Source: Bacteroidota bacterium (lineage in GTDB: Bacteria; Bacteroidota; Ignavibacteria; UBA10030; UBA8401). From it: DNA of 58,156 bases. Shown here in pieces: positions 51,202 through 58,156 of the stretch. The position numbers and the translations under genes were made by a program. Every line of letters starts with the position of its first letter. Positions within the stretch are counted from its first letter, which is position 1. The notes below the pieces were generated by a model. The model was given only the letters and a program-made list of their open reading frames with translations. It was not told the origin of the DNA and did not search any database. Location: contig JAJYOI010000008.1 of NCBI GenBank assembly GCA_021796275.1, positions 1-58,156 of the forward strand, given 5' to 3'.

Positions 51202-52603
51202 AGCAACAGAGAGAAGAAAAATTCTTGTCGTTGATGACGACGAGAAAATCCTTTTTGCGTTTGCACAAGTGTTTAGCCAGGAAGGACACCGATGCATTAC
51301 GGCAAAGAGCGGTGAGGAAGCGTTAGGCATTGTCGCTTCCGAAAAGCCCGACGTCATTTTTATGGATATCGCTATGCCGGGGCTGAGCGGATTGGAAACT
51401 CTGCAGCGCATCAAAGCGCGCAATGTACCGGCGCCTGTTATCATGATTACCGGCTACGGTACAATGCAAACGGCAATCAAAGCGATTCAATTCGGGGCAT
51501 TTGATTATCTTACAAAACCGCTTGATGTTGAAAAAATCAGGGAGGAAGTGAGAAAAGCGCTGCCGGATCGGTCGCATAACGCTTCATCCTATGAAGCGCA
51601 CAGCCGTTTCAAAGCAGACGTCATTGACCGCTATGAACTTATTGGCAGCACGCCGGCTATGCAGGAAATTTACAAGCTCATCGGTTCCGTCGCGATGACG
51701 CCGAATCACTCGTCTGTTCTTATCACAGGAGAAAGCGGAACAGGAAAAGAACTTGTTGCCCGCGCAATTCACGACAGCGGCCCCGCGGCATCTGAACCGT
51801 TTATCGCAATTAACTGCACCGCTCTGCCGGAGGCGTTGCTGGAATCAGAACTTTTCGGACATGAAAAAGGTGCATTCACCGGAGCGGTCGAACGGAAGCT
51901 CGGTAAATTTGAAATTGCGGGACGCGGAACAATTTTTCTCGATGAAATCGGAACACTTCCGCCGCCGCTGCAGCAAAAGCTTTTGCGTGTGCTGCAGGAA
52001 CGCGAGTGCGAGCGGGTCGGGGGAAATGAGCCGTTTCATATTGATGCGCGTTTTGTTGCTGCGACCAATGTTGACCTGGAAGCAGAAGTGAACAAAAAAA
52101 GATTTCGGGAAGACCTGTTCTTTCGTTTGCATGTCGTGGCAATTCATTTGCCGCCGCTTCGCGAAAGGAGAGACGATATTCCGTTGCTTGCCGGTTATTT
52201 CCTGAAGAAGTATGCCGAAAGAATTAAGAAACCGATCACGGGGTTCTCCGATGAGACGATGCACTTATTACTGCAGTATTCTTACCCCGGCAACATTCGG
52301 CAATTGGAAAATATTGTTGAACGCGCAGTGATCTTTTCCAAAGGAGATATTATTTTACCCGAGAACCTGCAGGAGAAAGTGAGTGCGAACGCTTCCGGTT
52401 CAAAAACCCTGCCGATTGTCAGTTCTGTTTTCAGTGAATCACGCGATCATGTTTTGGAAATGTTCGAAAAGCAGTTTGTGATCGAACAACTCAGAAAACA
52501 CCGGGGCAGCGTTACTGCTGCTGCGAAAGAATCGAAGATGACGCGGCAGAATTTTCAGCGGCTGATGAAGAAGTATAAGATCAAGTCGGAACAATTCCGC
52601 TGA
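51191..52603 (+). CDS. NtrC-family sigma-54 response regulator
   Basis: The 470-residue protein has a receiver domain (ILVVDDDEK, phospho-acceptor in VIFMDIAMPG, FDYLTKPLD) and an AAA+ sigma-54 activation domain with Walker A GESGTGKE (180-187), the sigma-54-contacting GAFTGA loop (227-232), GTIFLDEIG and the RFVAATN segment. A C-terminal Fis-type helix-turn-helix (HRGSVTAAAKESKMTRQNFQRLMKKY) completes it. It activates sigma-54 promoters after phosphorylation by the overlapping kinase gene. A sigma-54 promoter lies about 150 bases downstream, in front of the receiver/redox operon, and is its likeliest target. The EPS promoters could also be controlled by it. Confidence 0.96.
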   Translation: MARKATERRKILVVDDDEKILFAFAQVFSQEGHRCITAKSGEEALGIVASEKPDVIFMDIAMPGLSGLETLQRIKARNVPAPVIMITGYGTMQTAIKAIQFGAFDYLTKPLDVEKIREEVRKALPDRSHNASSYEAHSRFKADVIDRYELIGSTPAMQEIYKLIGSVAMTPNHSSVLITGESGTGKELVARAIHDSGPAASEPFIAINCTALPEALLESELFGHEKGAFTGAVERKLGKFEIAGRGTIFLDEIGTLPPPLQQKLLRVLQERECERVGGNEPFHIDARFVAATNVDLEAEVNKKRFREDLFFRLHVVAIHLPPLRERRDDIPLLAGYFLKKYAERIKKPITGFSDETMHLLLQYSYPGNIRQLENIVERAVIFSKGDIILPENLQEKVSANASGSKTLPIVSSVFSESRDHVLEMFEKQFVIEQLRKHRGSVTAAAKESKMTRQNFQRLMKKYKIKSEQFR

Positions 52604-52756
52604 CGCTTCACGCTGTTCGGCTCATTCGTTTTCTGCCAAGCATTGCTTTGCGCTCCGCCAACTGCCGCTTTGCACTTGCCTGTTTATAATGCTCTCCTTT
52701 TTACCTCCACACCTAATTTTCTACTCATTTTTGCATTTTTTCCTGTCAGAACATTG

Positions 52757-52772
52757 TGGCATACTGATTGCG
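52757..52772 (+). promoter_or_regulatory. Sigma-54 promoter of the redox operon
   Basis: TGGCATACTGATTGCG matches the -24/-12 consensus with exact spacing (TGGCAT, five bases, TTGC). The predicted start near 52783 leaves a short leader ending in AAGGAG (52796-52801) and the TTG start at 52811. It follows an NtrC-type activator gene directly. Confidence 0.8.
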
Positions 52773-52810
52773 GGTATCATGTGCAAGTTGACCGGAAGGA
52801 GTACAAGGAA

Positions 52811-53176
52811 TTGCAGCCGAAAGTTCTTGTTATAGATGATGATGATAATATTCGTTCTGCATTTGAAGAGTTTTTTCGAAAAGAACATTGCACAATGATT
52901 ACCGCGTCAACCGCAGAAAATGCGCTCGCATATCTTGAAAAGCATCATGTCGATCTCCTCATCTCCGATCTTGAGCCGAAAGCCGATTCTGGTACAGGTT
53001 TTTCTCTCAAGGTGAAAGTACTGCGCCCCAATCTTCCTGTGATTCTTATCGCCGATGATCCGGAAACAATTAAGAAAAAAGAAATCACATCGTTCGGCGC
53101 AGATGATGTGCTGGTGAAACCGCTGGAGATCGGAAGATTGCGCAGTGCGGTACGCGCATGTTTGCGAAAGCAGTGA
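52811..53176 (+). CDS. Single-domain receiver protein
   Basis: From the TTG at 52811 the protein is 121 residues, the standard receiver length. It shows VLVIDDDDNIRSAFEEFF, phospho-acceptor Asp in LLISDLEPK, LIADDPE in place of the usual Thr/Ser strand, and FGADDVLVKPLE with the conserved Lys. The frame is open for 56 codons upstream, but that extension is hydrophobic, spans the sigma-54 promoter and has no ribosome site, whereas AAGGAG nine bases before the TTG fits well. The conserved Thr/Ser being Ala in LIADD may weaken phosphorylation-driven switching. It is the first gene of the sigma-54-driven redox operon. Confidence 0.82.
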   Translation: MQPKVLVIDDDDNIRSAFEEFFRKEHCTMITASTAENALAYLEKHHVDLLISDLEPKADSGTGFSLKVKVLRPNLPVILIADDPETIKKKEITSFGADDVLVKPLEIGRLRSAVRACLRKQ

Positions 53177-53237
53177 ACGGGAGAAAATTTTTATTGAGAC
53201 CACAGCGGCATTTCATCAAACAAAGAAAGGATGTTCT

Positions 53238-54557
53238 ATGAAAAGGTTTCTATTTGTTTCAGTTGCAGTTGTTATGATGCTGCAAGTTTTCAGCGCGCAA
53301 AGCTATGCCATTCCTGCCTTTGCGCGAAAATACCAAACCAGCTGCGCGACGTGCCATAATGGATTTCCGAAATTGAATGCGTTCGGAGAAGCGTTCCGCA
53401 GGAACGGATATCAATTTCCCGGCGGCGCCGATCCCGAATTCATCAAGGAACAGCCGATTGCTCTCGGAGCGGATGCGTACAAGCGAGTTTTTCCGGATGC
53501 GATCTGGCCCGGTACGCTGCCCGCAACTTCACCGATTTCTCTTTTTATGAACGGCGAGGTTGATTACAATCCGAAATATGATCCTGCAGATGCGACGACC
53601 GCAGAGCGGTTCTCATTCGGAAATCTCGGGAATAGCATTGAAGCCGTCGCCGCCGGTACATTCGGGCAGGATCTCTCTTTCTGGGGCCATGCAATTTTGA
53701 ACAGCGACGGTACGCTTGAACTTAACAGAATGTTTCTGATTTTCAGCAATCTTGTCGGAGATAATTTCAATCTCAATGCTCGTGTGGGTGTCATCGAGCC
53801 AGGGCTTTTTTCTTTCTCCACTCATCGCGCATGGATGGAAGGATATTGGCTCACCACCCGTCCGTTCAGCGGTGACATGGGGTGGAGCATAGAAGAAACA
53901 CAAAAAGGATTGGAAGCCAACGGTATGGTGGAAGGACGCTTCGGCTACAGCGCCGGAGTTGTTGAAGGGTTCGGCAACATTCATTCGGACAAAGATTTCT
54001 ATGGACATGTGACGTACAAATTTGGGGGACTGCCGCTTGACGGCGTAATTCAGGGCGGACCCGCGCCAAACAATCCTCAGCCTTACATTGATAATTCATT
54101 GACAGTCGGAGCGTTTGTTTATCGAGGATCGTCAGCGCTGGGGCCTGTCGACACAACTCAGTACGACCACTTTACGATGGCTGGCGGCGACATCAATGCA
54201 TACTACAGCCGTTTTAATCTCTTTGGAGGAATTGGAATCCGTACCGATGACCAGCCGTTTGTAGGAACGCTCAGCCAATCAGCGAACACGACTGTGTGGT
54301 TTAGTGAACTTGATGTTACGGTGTTTCCGTGGCTGCTGCCGGGAGTCAGATTTGAATCGTGGAAGAGCCAGAATCTCGATCCGGTCAGCGGTGCTCTTTC
54401 TTCTTACACGGACACACAGATTGTTCCGGGAATCGTCGCACTTGTCCGCCCCAACGTGAAATTTACGCTCCGCACAAGCATTGCGAAATACGGATTGAGC
54501 GGAGATACAAAATACCAGCTTCGCCAGGTTGCACTGCTGTTGGCAGTCGGTGTGTGA
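53238..54557 (+). CDS. Outer-membrane-type protein with single CxxCH haem motif
   Basis: The roughly 439-residue protein has a signal peptide (about 1-25, ending AQSYA) and then AFARKYQTSCATCHNGFPKLNAFGEAFRRNGYQFPGG, where CATCH is a c-type haem-binding motif. The remainder is rich in alternating beta strands with Gly/Asn/Tyr (ISLFMNGEVDYNP, FNLNARVGVIEPG, AFVYRGSSALG, FTLRTSIAKYGLSG), suggesting an outer-membrane barrel. Similar sequences occur near respiratory genes in Ignavibacteria-like and metal-reducing bacteria, from memory. It could pass electrons between periplasm and outside or bind a redox ligand. The frame extends 31 codons upstream, but the signal peptide and AAAGGA fix the start at 53238. 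Confidence 0.78.
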   Translation: MKRFLFVSVAVVMMLQVFSAQSYAIPAFARKYQTSCATCHNGFPKLNAFGEAFRRNGYQFPGGADPEFIKEQPIALGADAYKRVFPDAIWPGTLPATSPISLFMNGEVDYNPKYDPADATTAERFSFGNLGNSIEAVAAGTFGQDLSFWGHAILNSDGTLELNRMFLIFSNLVGDNFNLNARVGVIEPGLFSFSTHRAWMEGYWLTTRPFSGDMGWSIEETQKGLEANGMVEGRFGYSAGVVEGFGNIHSDKDFYGHVTYKFGGLPLDGVIQGGPAPNNPQPYIDNSLTVGAFVYRGSSALGPVDTTQYDHFTMAGGDINAYYSRFNLFGGIGIRTDDQPFVGTLSQSANTTVWFSELDVTVFPWLLPGVRFESWKSQNLDPVSGALSSYTDTQIVPGIVALVRPNVKFTLRTSIAKYGLSGDTKYQLRQVALLLAVGV

Positions 54558-54621
54558 TAATGATGTTTGTACGGACGTAATTATTTTTAATCAACAATAA
54601 TATTTAAGAAAGACACATAGA

Positions 54622-55221
54622 ATGAAAAAGCTCGCTGGTTTTGCCGTGCTTGCACTGCTTCTGTTTGGAAGCTCAGAACAGGTTTTGGCAGGCAACATTG
54701 TGGGAAAAGTAAAAGCACATGGAGTAAAAAACAGCGCAGATGCCGTTGTTTACATTGATAAAATTCCATCAAAGCAATTCGCGCCGCCGAAGAAACATCC
54801 GGAGTTCAATCAGCAGAATCTCATGTTCCATCCGCACGTCCTTCCGATTCTTGTCGGCACGACGGTGGATTTTCTTAACAGCGACGATGTGCTGCACAAT
54901 GTTTTTTCACCCGATCCATGCGCCGGTAAGTTCAACCTTGGAACGTGGCCCAAAGGACAAATTCGCACCTACACGTTCAAACAACCGAACTGCACCGCAG
55001 TTATTTTATGCAACGTTCATCCGGAAATGGAAGCGTACGTTGTCGTCGTGGAAACTCCGTACTTCGCAGTGACCGACAAAGAAGGAAATTATGAGATCAA
55101 AGATGTTCCAGCAGGAAAGTACACGTTGAAGATCTGGCACGAGAAGTTGAAAGGCGAAGCCGCGTCCGTCGAAGTGCCGGCAAAAGGTGAGACGACAGTA
55201 AATTTTGATATAAAGAGATAG
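54622..55221 (+). CDS. Periplasmic cupredoxin-like protein with carboxypeptidase-regulatory tail
   Basis: The 199-residue protein has a signal peptide (about 1-23, VLAG). A cupredoxin-type domain (about 25-150) follows, with ligands in their usual order: His in DVLHNVFSPD, then Cys, His and Met in LCNVHPEMEAY. These four match type 1 copper ligands. The last 50 residues form a beta-sandwich of carboxypeptidase-regulatory type (FAVTDKEGNYEIKDVPAGKYTLKIWHEKLKG). It is a likely periplasmic electron carrier for the neighbouring Rieske/cytochrome b complex, resembling MauL-type proteins. It sits 64 bases after the haem-motif gene. Confidence 0.85.
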   Translation: MKKLAGFAVLALLLFGSSEQVLAGNIVGKVKAHGVKNSADAVVYIDKIPSKQFAPPKKHPEFNQQNLMFHPHVLPILVGTTVDFLNSDDVLHNVFSPDPCAGKFNLGTWPKGQIRTYTFKQPNCTAVILCNVHPEMEAYVVVVETPYFAVTDKEGNYEIKDVPAGKYTLKIWHEKLKGEAASVEVPAKGETTVNFDIKR

Positions 55222-55287
55222 TCGTGCTCACAACCACTATAGCGCGGATACCACTAACAGCACACGTGTTGTGTGCAGGAGGAAACC

Positions 55288-55512
55288 GTGATAACATTTA
55301 CGAAGCAAAACTTTGTGGGTGTGTCTATTGTTGGAGGAATACTGGGATTGCTGATGTTCCTGACAGGTATTCAGTCGTCAGGAGTAGATCTGGAACAGTT
55401 GCACTTGTCAATGACGATGACGGCGATGGGATGGCTCGGATTGGCTATCATCGCCGTGGCTGTAGCGGTGATCGGTTGGTGTTGCTTGGCGAAAAAAGGC
55501 AGTGAGGAGTAA
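55288..55512 (+). CDS. Small two-helix membrane protein of the redox operon
   Basis: From the GTG at 55288 (AGGAGG at 55277-55282, five bases upstream) the protein is 74 residues: MITFTKQNFVGVSIVGGILG and onward. Two membrane helices (about 9-27 and 46-68) flank a polar loop SSGVDLEQLHLSMTM. An in-frame GTG at 55273 would start inside the ribosome site. The gene ends seven bases before the GltD-like gene, indicating an operon. No family is recognised; a small subunit of the quinol-linked complex is plausible. Confidence 0.7.
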   Translation: MITFTKQNFVGVSIVGGILGLLMFLTGIQSSGVDLEQLHLSMTMTAMGWLGLAIIAVAVAVIGWCCLAKKGSEE

Positions 55513-55519
55513 GAGTTTT

Positions 55520-57406
55520 ATGACCGAACGGATGCAATTTGTTGACCTCGACTGGCTCAACGCAAATTTTTTCTGTATGGCGGCATGTCCGGTTCATACG
55601 GAAGCCGGACGGTACGTCGCGCTGATCGCGGAAGGAAAATACCGGGAAGCGTATCATGTCGCACGGAGACCCAATCCGTTCGCTTCGATCTGCGGACGAG
55701 TGTGCGCTGCGCCGTGCGAAACAGCCTGCCGGCGCGGCGCGCTTGATCAGCCGATTGCTATCCGTGCGCTGAAACGTTTTGTCACAGAACGTTTCGGTGT
55801 CGAAAGCATGATCGATCTTGAAAAGCTGAAGGAAGTATTTGGCAATTCGGTCAAGAAGAACGGGATGAAAGTTGCGGTTATCGGCGGCGGACCGGCGGGA
55901 CTTTCCTGTGCGCACGATCTTGCTCTGCTCGGATATGAAGTGACGGTGTTCGAATCGCAATCCGTTGCCGGCGGAATGCTGCGGCTCGGAATTCCGGAGT
56001 ACCGCCTTCCTCGGGAATTAATCCGTCTCGAAATCAATGCGATCCTGAGTCTCGGCGTCGAATTGAAATTGAATTCTGCCGTCGGGCGCGATTTCACAAT
56101 TGCCGATCTGAAGAAACAGGGATACGAAGCAGTATTCATTGCAATCGGCGCGCACAAGAGCCGCGACCTTCGCATTGACGGCGTTGAATTTGACGGCGTC
56201 TTTCGCGCAGTAGATTTTCTGTTGAATGTCAATCTTGGTTACCGCGTTGAATTAGGAAACAAAGTTGTCGTTGTCGGAGGAGGGAATGTTGCCATTGACG
56301 TTGCGCGAACCGCCGCGCGGCAGGAGAAAACCGAAGTGGGCCACGTGACAGAAGTAGCAGAGGCGCTGGATGTTGCACGTTCCGCCGTTCGCTTCGGCGC
56401 GAAAGAAGTTCACATGGTATGCCTCGAAGACTGGAACGAAATGCCGGCGTCGAAAGATGAAATTGATGAGGCGCTTGAAGAACGGATTCAGATTCATCCC
56501 CGAAAAGGACCGCACAGAATTATCGGAAAGAATGGAAAAGTTACCGGCTTTGAAACGGTTGACTGCGTTTCAGTTTTCGACGAGCAAAAGAGATTCAATC
56601 CGAAATTTGCGGAGAACACCGAGAAAATTATCGAAGCCGATACGGTCATCATGGCAATCGGACAGACGTCCGACCTTACGTGGGTGAAATCGGGCGATGG
56701 AATAGAACTGACGCCGCGCAACACCATCAAAGTGGATCCGGCAACGCTTGCTACAACAGCGCCGGGAATTTTCTCCGGCGGCGATGTTTCGTTCGGCCCC
56801 CGCAATGCGATTGATGCGGTTGCCAACGGCAAGAAAGCCGCACAATCCATTCATTCATTTTTATCCGGCAAGCACGCAGACAGTGTATCGGTTTCTCTTT
56901 CTGAGCAAAAAGTTGAGATCATTGTTGCAAACACCAAACAATTCAAACGCGAATGGGGATATGAAAAACGGCAGCGCGTTCCTATTCCGGTTCTTCCAAT
57001 TGACCGCAGGATCGGCGTTGCCCAGATTGAGCTTGGGTACACCGAAGAACAAGCGCAGCAGGAAGCATCACGATGCCTGCACTGCTGGGAAAATACAATC
57101 TTCAACGAAGCCGGCGAAGACACCGGCAGCGAATGCATTCTTTGCGGCGGCTGCGTTGATATTTGTCCCGAGTCGTGCATTGATCTTGTCGTGTCGGACC
57201 GCATTGATGCGGGCGAATCGCTTCATGCCGAATTACGAGATACGTACGATATTGTTATTGGCGGAGCAACGGAAGAAACCGTCGGCTCTGTGATGATTAA
57301 AGACGAAGACCGCTGCATCCGGTGCGGGCTTTGCGCGATGCGCTGCCCCGTCGGATGTATTACAATGGAAAGCTACAGCGTTTCAGAAACAATGCGCATA
57401 GAATAA
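55520..57406 (+). CDS. GltD-like FAD/NAD(P) oxidoreductase with extra 4Fe-4S ferredoxin domain
   Basis: The roughly 628-residue protein has an N-terminal Fe-S domain of the GltD type (CMAACPVHTEAG, CGRVCAAPCETACRRG) and a FAD-binding Rossmann fold (VAVIGGGPAGLSCAHDLALLGYEVTVFE, GGMLRLGIPEYRLP). An NAD(P)-binding fold (VVVVGGGNVAIDVARTA) and FSGGDVSFGPRNAIDAVANGKKAA follow. A C-terminal two-cluster ferredoxin carries CILCGGCVDICPESC and CIRCGLCAMRCPVGC. It can move electrons between NAD(P)H, flavin and Fe-S clusters. Within a Rieske/cytochrome b operon it may be the NAD(P)-linked input or output module. The ATG at 55520 follows GAGGAG; a GTG at 55502 is less likely. The first Cys cluster is shorter than in GltD. 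Confidence 0.9.
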   Translation: MTERMQFVDLDWLNANFFCMAACPVHTEAGRYVALIAEGKYREAYHVARRPNPFASICGRVCAAPCETACRRGALDQPIAIRALKRFVTERFGVESMIDLEKLKEVFGNSVKKNGMKVAVIGGGPAGLSCAHDLALLGYEVTVFESQSVAGGMLRLGIPEYRLPRELIRLEINAILSLGVELKLNSAVGRDFTIADLKKQGYEAVFIAIGAHKSRDLRIDGVEFDGVFRAVDFLLNVNLGYRVELGNKVVVVGGGNVAIDVARTAARQEKTEVGHVTEVAEALDVARSAVRFGAKEVHMVCLEDWNEMPASKDEIDEALEERIQIHPRKGPHRIIGKNGKVTGFETVDCVSVFDEQKRFNPKFAENTEKIIEADTVIMAIGQTSDLTWVKSGDGIELTPRNTIKVDPATLATTAPGIFSGGDVSFGPRNAIDAVANGKKAAQSIHSFLSGKHADSVSVSLSEQKVEIIVANTKQFKREWGYEKRQRVPIPVLPIDRRIGVAQIELGYTEEQAQQEASRCLHCWENTIFNEAGEDTGSECILCGGCVDICPESCIDLVVSDRIDAGESLHAELRDTYDIVIGGATEETVGSVMIKDEDRCIRCGLCAMRCPVGCITMESYSVSETMRIE

Positions 57407-57416
57407 CAGGTGATAT

Positions 57417-57920
57417 ATGGACAAAGAAAAAAAAGACAACGAACAGAAAAACGATGAAAAAGAGAATCTCATCTCCCGGCGGTATTTTTTAGAAAGCATC
57501 GGCGCAGGCGCGATTGGCGTTACGGTGCTGGGAGCGGCTGTGCTGAGCGCTGAATATCTTTCGCCGAATGTGGTGAAAGAACCGCCGATGAAATTCAAGG
57601 TGGGACCGCCTGAAGATTATTCTCCGGGAAGCGTGACAAAAAATATAGAACAAAAAGTGTACATCGTCAGAGCGAAGGAAGGATATTTCTACGCGCTTTC
57701 GGCTGTGTGCACGCATCTCGGCTGCATCACGAATTGGAAATCGGAACAAGACATCATTGCCTGCCCGTGCCACGGAAGCAAGTTCAACATTGACGGACAA
57801 AAAATTGCCGGTCCTGCGCCCCGCCCGCTGCAGAGATTTGCCATGTCGCTGGACGATCACGGACAGTTGGTTGTTGATAAATCCGCCATTGTCGGCAGCG
57901 ATGTTGTCCTAAAAGTATAA
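57417..57920 (+). CDS. Rieske 2Fe-2S protein
   Basis: The 167-residue protein has a charged N-terminus, a twin-arginine-like SRRYFLESIG preceding a membrane anchor (about 31-48, GAIGVTVLGAAVL), and a Rieske domain with the two cluster boxes CTHLGC and CPCHGS, spaced as in cytochrome bc complexes. It transfers electrons from quinol to a high-potential acceptor at the outer face of the inner membrane. It lies 10 bases after the GltD-like gene and 34 bases before cytochrome b. The Tat signal probably delivers the folded cluster domain. Confidence 0.95.
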   Translation: MDKEKKDNEQKNDEKENLISRRYFLESIGAGAIGVTVLGAAVLSAEYLSPNVVKEPPMKFKVGPPEDYSPGSVTKNIEQKVYIVRAKEGYFYALSAVCTHLGCITNWKSEQDIIACPCHGSKFNIDGQKIAGPAPRPLQRFAMSLDDHGQLVVDKSAIVGSDVVLKV

Positions 57921-57954
57921 CGGGCATTGATAGTGAACCACACGGAGATCACCG

Positions 57955-58156
57955 ATGAAAAAAGCTTTTGAAAAACTCTTTCGCACGCAAGTGTGGAGGT
58001 CTATATTCCGCCACGGGCTTCCTCTCTCTAACCGTACGCGCGCGGAAGCGGTCTTCTACAATTTCTTCCTTCATGTCCATCCGACAAAAGTCCGGAAGCG
58101 GTCGGTGAAATTCACGTACACGTGGGGACTCGGCGGATTATCGCTCGGACTCTTTA
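57955..58156 (+). CDS. Cytochrome b subunit, C-terminus beyond window
   Basis: An ATG at 57955, preceded by CGGAGA eight bases upstream, opens a frame that runs to the window edge (67 codons, no stop). Its start (VWRSIFRHGLPLSNRTRA, FLHVHPTKVRKRSVKFTYTWGLGGLSLGLF) matches the N-terminal region of cytochrome b from bc-type complexes, with the HVHP segment and the beginning of the first membrane helix. With the preceding Rieske gene it defines a quinol-oxidising bc-like complex. The haem-binding His pairs would lie outside the window. Confidence 0.88.
   Translation, partial: MKKAFEKLFRTQVWRSIFRHGLPLSNRTRAEAVFYNFFLHVHPTKVRKRSVKFTYTWGLGGLSLGLF

Noticed and set aside
52643-52810. Upstream extension of the receiver protein by 56 codons
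   Set aside because: It spans the sigma-54 promoter, has no ribosome site and is hydrophobic. The TTG at 52811 with AAGGAG gives a standard receiver.

Overview
The window looks like chromosome from an uncultured member of the Bacteroidota/Ignavibacteria-Chlorobi side of the tree. The evidence is a giant fibronectin-type surface protein ending in a NYPNPFNPST-type C-terminal secretion signal, a PorV/PorQ-like outer-membrane protein, a TonB receptor paired with a DUF4249-type lipoprotein, and many sensor kinases. The two clearest promoters are of E. coli type (TTGACA-17-TATATT), and three sigma-54 (-24/-12) promoters are visible. This fits Ignavibacteria-like lineages better than classical Bacteroidia, but the assignment is an inference.

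Layout. (1) 1-2754, minus strand: a response regulator cut by the window edge, an Rcp1-like response regulator and a GAF-PAS histidine kinase. (2) 2772-5000, minus: malate synthase A and a small surface-type lipoprotein. (3) 5160-13500, minus: the left arm of an exopolysaccharide (EPS) locus, with a Wza-like export protein, a PorV-like barrel, a WecA-like initiating transferase fused to a WbpM/PglF-like sensor half, and an 11-repeat fibronectin-like secreted protein. (4) 13501-13933: a divergent control region with a near-perfect sigma-54 promoter facing right and a weaker one facing left. (5) 13934-39212, plus: the long right arm. It holds Wzz, a Wzc-like ATPase, a 55-residue membrane protein, Wzy, a WecG-type transferase, Wzx, a GT4, a polysaccharide deacetylase and a CelD-type acyltransferase. 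These are followed by an unusual enzyme cassette: ComA-like barrel, two ATP-grasp ligases, PRODH-like barrel, second CelD-like protein, and a PRTase-kinase-HAD fusion. A GH9 glycanase lipoprotein, a TPR protein, GlmS and a GT2 complete the arm. (6) 39276-43541: a receiver protein, TonB receptor, DUF4249 lipoprotein and DoxX protein, ended by a bidirectional terminator. (7) 43654-46485: clpC (minus) and tRNA-Asn (plus), diverging from two canonical promoters. (8) 46715-48559: a large protein of unknown function. (9) 48715-58156: a membrane sensor kinase with a cysteine-rich PAS domain, an NtrC-type sigma-54 activator, then a sigma-54 promoter leading into a receiver, a haem-motif barrel protein, a cupredoxin, a small membrane protein, a GltD-like FAD/Fe-S oxidoreductase, a Rieske protein and the start of cytochrome b.

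How the parts fit. The EPS arms carry a Wzx/Wzy-style pathway: initiation by a WecA-like enzyme, elongation, flipping, polymerisation, chain-length control and export. GlmS supplies hexosamine and the deacetylase and GH9 tailor the polymer. The central cassette (23905-32650) has no obvious place in standard EPS synthesis and is the best candidate for an undescribed pathway, perhaps making and attaching an unusual acidic or amide-linked substituent. The right end reads as a self-contained redox-response module: a Cys-PAS kinase and NtrC-type regulator controlling, through sigma-54, a Rieske/cytochrome b complex that carries its own NAD(P)/FAD module.
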